Of a stretch of DNA of 5,879 bases, positions 1-5,290 are shown in pieces. The stretch is from JARRLC01 sp050290865. GTDB taxonomy: Bacteria > Pseudomonadota > Alphaproteobacteria > Rhizobiales > Rhodomicrobiaceae. The DNA lies in the NCBI GenBank assembly GCA_050290865.1, contig JBNKIW010000103.1, forward strand, positions 1 through 5,879. Direction: 5' to 3'. How positions within the stretch are numbered: position 1 is the stretch's first letter; the number at the start of each line of letters is the position of its first letter. Under the pieces are notes generated by a model, which worked only from the letters and a program-made list of their open reading frames with translations, was not told the origin of the DNA and searched no databases. The position numbers were made by a program, and so were the translations under genes.

Positions 1-114
1 TTCACTACCCTGACGCATGCCGATGTTCAACGGGTCGAGGACAAACTCAATTCCAGACCCAGGAAAATTCTCGGCTATAAAACCCCGCGTGAGGTCTTCT
101 TCAAGGCCGCATGA
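1..114 (+). CDS. IS30-family transposase, C-terminal fragment (5' end outside the window)
   Basis: Reading from base 1 in frame 1 gives 37 codons and a TGA stop at 112-114. The peptide includes ...VEDKLNSRPRKILGYKTP... followed by REVFFKAA. This is the characteristic end of DDE transposases of the IS30 family, where the integrase core closes with an 'LN.RPRK.LG.KTP.EVF' block. The catalytic DDE residues lie upstream, outside the window, so whether the enzyme is complete cannot be judged. It runs opposite to every other gene here and its stop lies only about 30 bp from the presumed end of the element. The family assignment is strong from this motif. The exact IS name is not recognised. Confidence 0.88.
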   Translation, partial: FTTLTHADVQRVEDKLNSRPRKILGYKTPREVFFKAA

Positions 115-146
115 GCGACATGTTGCACTTCACTGTTGAAGGGGCG
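1..146 (+). mobile_element. Right-hand end of an IS30-family insertion sequence (partial; boundary approximate)
   Basis: The transposase tail is followed by a short non-coding end at about 115-146, containing tgttgcacttcactgttgaa at 120-139. This TGTTGCACTT...TTGAA layout resembles terminal inverted repeats of IS30-family elements from memory. The other end is not in the window, so the repeat cannot be paired. The right boundary is inferred from where the aldehyde dehydrogenase reading stops looking like its family: reading leftwards, ...GGPADIE (bases about 149-168) fits, and the residues encoded below about 146 do not. The true edge is probably between 138 and 148. The short target duplication expected for IS30 cannot be verified from one end. 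Confidence 0.7.
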
Positions 147-1559
147 CTCGATATCCGCAGGGCCGCCAATGCGCGTGCCGTTGCCAGACCGTCCGCGGCC
201 GCCGAAAGGCGCGAAGGGACCGCCATTCACAGTCTGGTCATTGATGTGCAGCTGCCCGACATGGAGCTGCTCGCCCAGCGCCATGGCGCGGCCGAAATTG
301 GCGGAAATCACGCCCGCTGCCAGGCCATAATCCGAGATATTGGCCAGTTCCACGGCCTCGGCATCGGTCTTGAAGGCCACGATGCATGCCACGGGACCGA
401 AGATCTCCTCCTCGAAGGCCAGCATGCCGGCCCTGACGCCCGAAAGAACCGTCAGCTGATAATAGCGTCCCTCGGACTTGCCGCCCGCCAGCAGCTTCGC
501 CCCCTTGGCAACAGCGTCATCGACGACCTTCTGGATCGCGGCAACCTGCCCGTCACTGATGATCGGTCCGAGCGCAACCTGGCCCGACGACGGATCACCT
601 ACGGGGAGATGCGTGGCCTTGCCGACGAGACGCTCCGTAATCCCCTCGACAACGCTCTCATGAGCGATGATCAGACCCGTGGCCATGCAGATCTGGCCCT
701 GGTGGAGGAACGTCCCCCAGGCGCAATTCGACGCGGCGATATCGAGATCGGCATCCTCCAGAACGACGATGGCGTTCTTGCCGCCAAGTTCGAGCTGCAC
801 CTTCTTCAAGTGCTTGCCGCACAACTCGCCGACACGCGATCCGGCCTTGGCCGAGCCGGTGAACGACACCATGGCGATGTTCTCATCGCTGCACAGCGCC
901 TCACCGGCTTCGGCACCGCCGGGAACGACATGCAGCACACCCGCAGGGAGCCCCGCCTCCTCGAAAATCCGGGCAATGATGATGCCGCCGGTAATCGGCG
1001 TGCGCGGATCGGGCTTATGGACCACGGTGTTGCCGAAGGCGAGGGCCGCTGCGATGGCTCGGACCGAGAGCACCAGCGGGAAGTTGAACGGCGAGATCAC
1101 ACCGACGACGCCATGCGGCACGCGCCGGGCATAGTTGACACGGTTGTCCATGGCGGGAAGCAACAGGCCGGTGGGCTGTGTCGCCAGCGTCGCGGCATGG
1201 CGGATGAACAGCGCGCCGTGTTCGATTTCGATACCCGCCTTGGGCTGGATCGAACCGGACTCCTGCATGATCCACGGGATCAACTCGGCGGCGTTGGCTT
1301 CCAGGAGGTCGGCGGCCTTGTTGAGAATGCGCGCGCGTGTCGTCGGCAGTTCCTTGGCCCAGGCCTTCTGCGCCTGCCTCGCCTCGCTGGCCGCGCAGGC
1401 GATATCCGCCGCCCCGCCGATGCCCACGGCGGCAATGATCGCCCCGGTCGCCGAATCACGCACATCGGCGACACCGCCGACCGTCGTCTGCCAGTCCGCA
1501 AAAAACGCCCGGCCATGCCAGCGGCCGGCGTCGAGAAAACTCGGGCTTTCCATATTCAT
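75..1559 (-). CDS. Aldehyde dehydrogenase, benzaldehyde dehydrogenase (XylC-like) type, 3' end replaced by IS30 DNA
   Basis: This is an NAD(P)-dependent aldehyde dehydrogenase that would oxidise an aromatic aldehyde to the acid in the cytoplasm. The 494-residue reading keeps every catalytic landmark: SPFNFP at 156-161 (transition-state Asn159), the cofactor-site Lys182, FTGSAKAG at 233-240, general base Glu257 in ELGGKNA, nucleophile Cys291 in GQICMATG, and Glu385 in EEIFGPV. The segments ESGSIQPKA and RRVPHGVVGVISPFNFP are typical of the benzaldehyde dehydrogenase subgroup, but the exact substrate is inferred. I chose the start at 1559 (MNMESPSF) because GAGGAGGA lies 7 nt upstream. A longer frame from 1676 adds 39 residues with no family resemblance. 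After about residue 471 (GGPADIE) the sequence leaves the family pattern, and the last 22 residues are encoded by the IS30 end, with the stop inside the transposase gene. The usual C-terminal strand of about 15 residues is missing, so stability or oligomer assembly may be impaired. Confidence 0.88.
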   Translation of the reverse strand: MNMESPSFLDAGRWHGRAFFADWQTTVGGVADVRDSATGAIIAAVGIGGAADIACAASEARQAQKAWAKELPTTRARILNKAADLLEANAAELIPWIMQESGSIQPKAGIEIEHGALFIRHAATLATQPTGLLLPAMDNRVNYARRVPHGVVGVISPFNFPLVLSVRAIAAALAFGNTVVHKPDPRTPITGGIIIARIFEEAGLPAGVLHVVPGGAEAGEALCSDENIAMVSFTGSAKAGSRVGELCGKHLKKVQLELGGKNAIVVLEDADLDIAASNCAWGTFLHQGQICMATGLIIAHESVVEGITERLVGKATHLPVGDPSSGQVALGPIISDGQVAAIQKVVDDAVAKGAKLLAGGKSEGRYYQLTVLSGVRAGMLAFEEEIFGPVACIVAFKTDAEAVELANISDYGLAAGVISANFGRAMALGEQLHVGQLHINDQTVNGGPFAPFGGRGRSGNGTRIGGPADIERPFNSEVQHVAHAALKKTSRGVL

Positions 1560-1566
1560 GCGTGCT

Positions 1567-1574
1567 TCCTCCTC
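1567..1574 (-). promoter_or_regulatory. Ribosome-binding site deciding the aldehyde dehydrogenase start
   Basis: On the minus strand GAGGAGGA ends 7 nt before the ATG at 1559. No comparably spaced site precedes the earlier in-frame ATG at 1676. This supports the shorter 494-residue protein. Confidence 0.75.
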
Positions 1575-1870
1575 ACTCTTTCCTAGTTCATCGTGAAACG
1601 GGAGGAAGTTGCGACCAGGCATGGCTCCGCTGTCATGCGGATGGGCATGTTTACCCACGCACCGAATGGCGCTCATTACCTTATTGGGCCGTTTTCCTCC
1701 CGTCCGCCTCTGCGAGCGGATCTTGAGGAACTTACAGCAAGTCGCGTGCCAGTTCGGAGGCGAGCGTCAGAATTGTGCTCTTGTTCTGGTGGGATACGAC
1801 ATTTCTGCTGTCGCGGCATAGGCCACCGCGCTGCGCGCCTGAGCATGTCCTCCTTTTTTCCGCGGCGCTT

Positions 1871-1907
1871 TCATCATTTCATGAGCGCATATGATGATTT
1901 CATGAAA
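1871..1907. repeat. Paired TCATGA-type repeats, possible operator sites
   Basis: ATCATTTCATGA (1873-1884) recurs as ATGATTTCATGA (1894-1905), 11 of 12 bases identical at a 21-bp period, or two helical turns. The second copy contains the perfect palindrome TTTCATGAAA (1898-1907). TCATCA (1871-1876) and TGATGA (1892-1897) also form an inverted pair around the palindrome CATATG (1888-1893). Two similar sites on one face of the helix in a GC-rich intergenic region look like a regulator-binding region, possibly controlling the dehydrogenase gene about 310 bp away. The regulator is unknown. Confidence 0.45.
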
Positions 1908-1912
1908 CCCGA

Positions 1913-1924
1913 ATGAGGCCTCAT
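1913..1924. repeat. 12-bp perfect palindrome ATGAGGCCTCAT
   Basis: Bases 1913-1924 equal their own reverse complement, only 5 bp from the paired repeats to the left and about 64 bp past the J-domain gene stop. There is no loop and no T-run, so it is a poor terminator. It could be a protein-binding site belonging to the same cluster, or chance. Confidence 0.4.
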
Positions 1925-1987
1925 ACCACCCGGCCGGCATGGGGAGCGATGGCGTTCGGGGACGAAGCAGCCCGCGCGCGGCGGCGG

Positions 1988-2683
1988 CTACTGGCTCAGC
2001 AGCACGTCCTTCGCTTCGTTGATCTTGGAAGCGAGATAGGTGGACCCGCCGCGATCGGGATGGATCCTCTTCATCAGATCGCGATGCGCCCGCTGGACGT
2101 CCTCGCGGCTGGCGCCGGCCTGCAGGCCCAGGACTTCATAGGCCTCGGCCACGGTCATCCCGCCGCGCGAGCGCCACCCGCCGGAACCGCCGCCGCCATT
2201 ATACGACGTGCCGGGATGCATACGCTCGATATAGGCCTCCAGCAATTGCGCCGCCTGCGGGTCTCGCAGGCGCGCCTCGCGGAGAAGGCTTTGGAGTTCG
2301 CCGGCGGTGAGCCCCGACAGGTTGCGCCCGGCAAATGCGCCACTGCGCACCATGCCTTCCATGGCGCCGCTGTCGTGGTCGAGCGTCATCTCCAGCATGT
2401 CCGTGCGGATGGCGGAGCGCTGACCGGTCGTCCTGCTCGTACCCTGCCCCCAGTCGATCTGTGGAATTCGAAGCTGGCCGAGCAGGTAATAGCCGACCAG
2501 CGCCAGCGGAATCGCGAACACCAGCCGCCCGGCCATCATCAGCGCAATCGACAGCGCAACCGCCACCGTCCCGGCGATGTTGCGCATATTGCGGGCCCAG
2601 AACTTGGGATCGGCCTTGGTGATGGCGTTGCCGACCAGCAAGCCAATGACGACCAGCACGACCACAAGAAGCAGATATAGCAT
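1988..2683 (-). CDS. Membrane-anchored J-domain protein with a C-terminal Tim14/Pam18-like J-domain
   Basis: This 231-residue protein starts with a very hydrophobic segment (about 1-21, MLYLLLVVVLVVIGLLVGNA). A second hydrophobic stretch at about 37-68 suggests one or two more membrane passes. A soluble middle part (about 90-155) contains EMTLDHDSGAMEG and DPQAAQLLEAYIERMHPG, a block I recall from alphaproteobacterial DnaJ-domain proteins. A Gly/Ser-rich linker (163-169) leads to a J-domain at about 176-231 with HPD at 208-210 and YLASKINEAKDVLL at the end. J-domains stimulate the ATPase of an Hsp70 such as DnaK, here probably at the inner membrane. The HPDRGGS..LASKINEAKD pattern is closest to mitochondrial Tim14/Pam18. 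There is no G/F region or zinc finger, so it is not canonical DnaJ. I took the start at 2683 because it opens directly into the membrane segment; the longer frame from 2737 overlaps the preceding gene. Ten bp separate it from the VWA gene and its own ribosome site is weak, suggesting translational coupling. The client is unknown. Confidence 0.85.
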   Translation of the reverse strand: MLYLLLVVVLVVIGLLVGNAITKADPKFWARNMRNIAGTVAVALSIALMMAGRLVFAIPLALVGYYLLGQLRIPQIDWGQGTSRTTGQRSAIRTDMLEMTLDHDSGAMEGMVRSGAFAGRNLSGLTAGELQSLLREARLRDPQAAQLLEAYIERMHPGTSYNGGGGSGGWRSRGGMTVAEAYEVLGLQAGASREDVQRAHRDLMKRIHPDRGGSTYLASKINEAKDVLLSQ

Positions 2684-2693
2684 TGCGCCCGTA

Positions 2694-3440
2694 TTACGGT
2701 TTGAGTTGTTCGAGAAGATGGCGCGCCTGCCCGCCACGCTGGCTCAGACATTCCAGCGCCGCGCACCCGCCCGCCGCATAGGCCGCCGCCGCGCGCAGCA
2801 GCTCGCGCAGCGCATCCGCCGACCCGGCATCGAAACGGCAATACGCCCCTTTCGTCAATCGTGCAATCTCGCGGAACGCGGTCTCGGCTCCACCGTCATA
2901 CCCTTCCTGGAAAATGAACGCCGGCAGGCGGAGAAGACCCAGTTCCCCGGCAAGGGCAGCGAGATGGTCTATTTCTTCTTCCATGCTGTCGCCAACATAG
3001 ACGAGGGCGTCCACCTTGTGCCGTTCCGCCTCGTCGCGGGCATGCGCCAGCACCCTGCCGATCTGCGTATAGCCGCCCTCGCAGGCAATGGCGCGCATGG
3101 ATTGCGCCAGGGTTTCCGGCGTACTGACCCAGCGGGACGCGCGGCACTCGTTGAACCCCCGGAAATAGACGAGCTGGACGTCGAGCCCGCCGATGGCGGC
3201 GACCTCGGCGAACATGTCCGCCTGCAGCCGCAGCGCCATGTTCCAGGCGGGCTGGCGGCTGGCGGTTGCGTCCATGGCAAAGATCAGACGGCCGCGCCGG
3301 CCATCGCCGGAGGCAGGAACCGCGGCGGGTGTCGCCGCCTTGATCATCGCCGCGAAAGCCGCCACTTCGGCGTCGCTCGTATGCGCGGGCGTCGTCGTGT
3401 CCGGCGTTGACGGTGCGGGGGGCTTTTTGTCCGCAGGCAT
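2694..3440 (-). CDS. VWA-domain protein with metal-binding (MIDAS) motif, partner gene of the membrane J-protein
   Basis: The 248-residue protein has a polar, Pro/Thr-rich N-terminus (1-22) with no signal peptide, then a von Willebrand factor A fold from about residue 50. The strand RLIFAMDATASR carries Asp57-x-Thr59-x-Ser61, the first MIDAS element with Thr in place of the usual first Ser. Thr125 in GGYTQI and Asp151 in YVGDSMEEE fit the other two elements. The C-terminal half (about 185-225) contains FREIARLTKGAYCRFDAGSADALRELL, read as the last helices and strands of the fold. The protein is probably cytoplasmic. VWA proteins usually bind partner proteins through a divalent metal, often alongside chaperone-type ATPases, but no function is assigned here. 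GAGGAG 8 nt upstream supports the start at 3440. The stop lies 10 bp before the J-protein start, so the two are almost certainly co-transcribed. Confidence 0.82.
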   Translation of the reverse strand: MPADKKPPAPSTPDTTTPAHTSDAEVAAFAAMIKAATPAAVPASGDGRRGRLIFAMDATASRQPAWNMALRLQADMFAEVAAIGGLDVQLVYFRGFNECRASRWVSTPETLAQSMRAIACEGGYTQIGRVLAHARDEAERHKVDALVYVGDSMEEEIDHLAALAGELGLLRLPAFIFQEGYDGGAETAFREIARLTKGAYCRFDAGSADALRELLRAAAAYAAGGCAALECLSQRGGQARHLLEQLKP

Positions 3441-3448
3441 CAGAACAG

Positions 3449-3454
3449 CTCCTC
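3449..3454 (-). promoter_or_regulatory. Ribosome-binding site of the VWA gene
   Basis: GAGGAG on the minus strand lies 8 nt before the ATG at 3440. The strong site marks this as the first gene of the VWA/J-protein unit. No clear promoter could be read between here and the hairpin at 3508-3527. Confidence 0.65.
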
Positions 3455-3507
3455 GGCCCGGACACTAAGCCGATTTTCGTAGGGACACCAACAAAACCGT
3501 ATACGCC

Positions 3508-3527
3508 CGGCCGGACTTGTCCGGCCG
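3508..3527 (-). terminator. Inverted repeat downstream of cysK, possible terminator
   Basis: CGGCCGGAC (3508-3516) and GTCCGGCCG (3519-3527) are perfect complements around a 2-base centre, giving an 8-bp stem with a 4-base loop. It lies 35 bp past the cysK stop. On the minus strand a TTTTGTT run follows about 11 bases later, further than in an ideal intrinsic terminator. It probably limits read-through from cysK into the VWA gene, but could be only a 3'-end stabilising hairpin. Confidence 0.5.
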
Positions 3528-3562
3528 AGACGCAGAAGAGTGTGCAGCGGTAAACGGCTGCC

Positions 3563-4540
3563 TTAAACCGCGCGGCCCTGGGCGTCGAAAAGGCCCTCGA
3601 ACAGCACCGTGCTGAGATAGCGCTCACCGGAATCGGGCAGGATGGCGACGATGGTCTTGCCCGCGTTTTCCGGACGCTTCGCCAGCCGCACGGCCACTGC
3701 CGCCGCGGCACCGCAGGAGAGACCCGACAGGATCCCTTCTTCCCGGGTCAGGCGCCGGGCAAACTCGACGGCCTCGTCATTCGTCACCTGCTCGACGGCG
3801 TCGATGAGTGACAAATCCAGCACCTCGGGTATGAAACCGGCGCCGATGCCCTGGATCTTGTGCGGACCGGGCGTCAGATCCTGGCCGGCGCGCTTCTGCG
3901 TCAGGACCGGGCTATGCGACGGCTCGACCGCAACCGCTTGGATGGCCTTGCCTTTCGTCCCCTTGATATAGCGCGAAATGCCGGTGATCGTGCCGCCGGT
4001 TCCGACGCCGGACACGAGAATGTCGACGGTGCCCTCGGTGTCGTCCCAGATTTCGGGACCGGTCGTTTTTTCGTGAATGGCCGGGTTCGACAGGTTCTTG
4101 AACTGCTGCAGCAGCACATAGCGGTCCGGGTCGGACGCGGCAATCTTCTCGGCCTCGGCCACCGCGCCGGACATGCCGCGCGGGCCCTCGGTCAGGACAA
4201 GCTTGGCGCCGTAGGCGACGAGGAGCTTGCGCCGCTCGATGCTCATGGTCTCGGGCATGGTCAGCGTCAGCGGGATGCCGCGCGCGGCCGCAACGAATGC
4301 CAGCGCGATGCCGGTATTGCCGCTGGTCGCCTCGACGATCTCCTTGCCGGGCGTCAGGACACCGCGCTGCTCGGCGTCCCAGATCATGGAGGCACCGATG
4401 CGGCATTTGACCGAATAGGCCGGATTGCGCCCCTCGATCTTGGCGAGCACAGTGGCAGGTGCGCCGCCGGTCACGCGGTTGAGGCGGACGAGCGGCGTGC
4501 GCCCGATGGACAGGGAATTGTCTGCGAACCAGTTTGGCAT
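3563..4540 (-). CDS. cysK: Cysteine synthase A (O-acetylserine sulfhydrylase)
   Basis: This PLP enzyme converts O-acetyl-L-serine and sulfide to L-cysteine and acetate, the last step of cysteine synthesis, in the cytoplasm. The 325-residue length is normal for the family. Visible landmarks in order are Lys45 in YSVKCRIG (Schiff base with PLP), TSGNTG at 72-77 (substrate carboxylate loop), GTGGT at 180-184 (PLP phosphate), GIGAGFIP at 231-238, SGLSCGAA at 272-279, and PDSGERYLS at 302-310 with Ser304 at the pyridine nitrogen. All are intact, so an active enzyme is expected. AGGAG 6 nt before the ATG at 4540 supports the start. An Rrf2-family regulator gene lies 187 bp upstream in the same direction, with a candidate promoter and operator between them, suggesting local control. 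CysK fits better than CysM because of its length and the SVKCR and PDSGERYLST blocks. Cystathionine beta-synthase is unlikely because there is no heme or CBS region. Confidence 0.95.
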   Translation of the reverse strand: MPNWFADNSLSIGRTPLVRLNRVTGGAPATVLAKIEGRNPAYSVKCRIGASMIWDAEQRGVLTPGKEIVEATSGNTGIALAFVAAARGIPLTLTMPETMSIERRKLLVAYGAKLVLTEGPRGMSGAVAEAEKIAASDPDRYVLLQQFKNLSNPAIHEKTTGPEIWDDTEGTVDILVSGVGTGGTITGISRYIKGTKGKAIQAVAVEPSHSPVLTQKRAGQDLTPGPHKIQGIGAGFIPEVLDLSLIDAVEQVTNDEAVEFARRLTREEGILSGLSCGAAAAVAVRLAKRPENAGKTIVAILPDSGERYLSTVLFEGLFDAQGRAV

Positions 4541-4546
4541 GGCGGT

Positions 4547-4551
4547 CTCCT
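4547..4551 (-). promoter_or_regulatory. Ribosome-binding site of cysK
   Basis: AGGAG on the minus strand ends 6 nt before the ATG at 4540, fixing the MPNWFADN start. Confidence 0.6.
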
Positions 4552-4656
4552 GCTCCGGCGGCTTGCAGCGGCGCGGGGCGAATCTGTTTGTTGATCAGGA
4601 GCATAGCCCGAATGCGGTGCGGTTGTCCCGTTCCGAAACAGCGTGCCCATCCATTA

Positions 4657-4684
4657 TGTATATCAATTTGGTGGACAAAATCAA
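4657..4684 (-). promoter_or_regulatory. Candidate cysK promoter
   Basis: On the minus strand TTGATT (4679-4684) and TATACA (4657-4662) are separated by 16 bp, a reasonable sigma70-type pair lying about 115 bp before the cysK start. An overlapping alternative -10 is CATAAT (4653-4658). The segment is the AT-richest part of the Rrf2-cysK gap. This is a reading by eye only. Confidence 0.45.
4666..4681. promoter_or_regulatory. Imperfect palindrome inside the cysK promoter, possible Rrf2 operator
   Basis: ATTTgGTggACaAAAT (4666-4681) matches its own reverse complement at 12 of 16 positions. It fills the spacer between the proposed -35 and -10, where a bound repressor would block polymerase. Rrf2 proteins are dimers that bind such dyads, and the Rrf2 gene ends only 47 bp away. 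The pairing of this site with that regulator is inferred. Confidence 0.4.
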
Positions 4685-4727
4685 CTTACGCCTAACCATG
4701 CTCCGCGCCGGAACCGCGGACGCGGCA

Positions 4728-5177
4728 TCAGACGTGGTACATCAACCCTTCCTCGCCCGCCTCGCCCCAACTCCGCACATCCGCCAGCGTGCGCGTATCG
4801 AGCACCCGCGACAACGCGCCCCGCGCCTCGATCATCAGGCGGCGCACGGCACAGCCCTCCTCGTCCTGGCAGTCGGCGCAACGGCGATAGGCGGAGACGC
4901 TGGCGCAGGCGATCGGCGCCAGGGGGCCGTCGAGCACGCGGATGATGTGACCGACGCTGATGTCTTCCGGCCGACGCGACAGCGCGTAGCCGCCGGTCTT
5001 GCCTTTGCGCGAGTGGACGAGCCCGGCCTTGCGCAGTTCAGCGAAAATCTGGTCGAGAAACTTCTTCGGAATGCCGTTGGCCTCGGCGATATCCCCCACC
5101 TGCGCCACCTCGCCGGAAGCGAGCCGCGCGAGATGGATCATCGCTTTCAGACCGTATTTTCCCTTGTTGGTGAGCAT
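4728..5177 (-). CDS. Rrf2-family transcriptional regulator with a cysteine cluster
   Basis: This 149-residue DNA-binding protein has the Rrf2 winged-helix N-terminus: MLTNKGKYGLKAMIHLA, then VGDIAEANGIPKKFLDQIFAELRKAGLV (recognition region, about 27-54), then the wing SRKGKTGGYALSR (56-68). IRVLDGPLAPIAC follows. Cysteines at 91, 100, 103 and 109 occupy the region where IscR, NsrR and RirA hold an iron-sulfur cluster with three Cys ligands, so a redox, iron or sulfur signal is possible. Which family member it matches (RirA, IscR or CymR-like) is not settled by reading. IscR is less likely because no isc or suf genes are nearby. I chose the start at 5177 because it opens the conserved domain and has GGAGGA 4 nt upstream; a longer frame from 5213 adds 12 unsupported residues. 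cysK is the next gene downstream, making it the natural candidate target. Confidence 0.88.
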   Translation of the reverse strand: MLTNKGKYGLKAMIHLARLASGEVAQVGDIAEANGIPKKFLDQIFAELRKAGLVHSRKGKTGGYALSRRPEDISVGHIIRVLDGPLAPIACASVSAYRRCADCQDEEGCAVRRLMIEARGALSRVLDTRTLADVRSWGEAGEEGLMYHV

Positions 5178-5181
5178 GGCA

Positions 5182-5187
5182 TCCTCC
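5182..5187 (-). promoter_or_regulatory. Ribosome-binding site of the Rrf2 gene
   Basis: GGAGGA on the minus strand lies 4 nt before the ATG at 5177. The spacing is slightly short, but no better placed site serves the longer frame from 5213. Confidence 0.55.
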
Positions 5188-5290
5188 GCCGCTCCGTCGC
5201 GAGGGAATGCCAATCGCTACTCACGGCACGAAGAGGGAAAACACAGCCGCACGCTAATGTCCAGCAATCTTATCATCTTCATCAATATGC

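Larger units (their letters stand above)
1560..1987. other. Intergenic region, 428 bp, with no convincing gene
   Basis: This gap separates the aldehyde dehydrogenase start from the end of the J-domain gene. Small open frames exist on both strands, but none has a recognisable family or a well-spaced ribosome-binding site. The region must carry the dehydrogenase promoter, yet I see no clear -35/-10 pair. Its right third (1869-1924) is AT-richer and holds repeats and palindromes, annotated separately. I found no hairpin plus T-run that would be a good terminator for the J-domain gene. Confidence 0.6.

Noticed and set aside
111..1586. Long plus-strand open frame of 491 codons opposite the aldehyde dehydrogenase
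   Set aside because: It is the antisense shadow of a gene with all ALDH motifs. Its translation is Arg/His/Asp-rich without any recognisable domain, and it begins inside the IS end.
1560..1676. 39-codon N-terminal extension of the aldehyde dehydrogenase
   Set aside because: It does not resemble the family and lacks a well-spaced ribosome-binding site, while the ATG at 1559 has a strong one.
1676..1846. Minus-strand 56-codon frame after AGGAGGAC in the intergenic region
   Set aside because: The purine-rich site is only 2-3 nt from the ATG, and the Arg/Ser-rich peptide has no recognisable pattern.
1829..1859. GCGC-TGC-GCGC followed by a T6 run as a plus-strand terminator
   Set aside because: The stem is only 4 bp, the T-run is too far away, and no plus-strand gene ends here.
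1593..1916. Plus-strand 107-codon frame in the intergenic region
   Set aside because: It starts at GTG, has no family resemblance, a mixed low-quality composition, and runs through the repeat cluster.
1913..2680. Plus-strand 255-codon frame opposite the J-protein gene
   Set aside because: It is the antisense shadow of a gene with a clear HPD J-domain; its peptide is His/Gln/Arg-rich without a domain.
4714..4725. CCGCG-GA-CGCGG inverted repeat after the Rrf2 stop as a terminator
   Set aside because: It has a short stem and no T-run on the minus strand; such repeats arise easily in GC-rich DNA.
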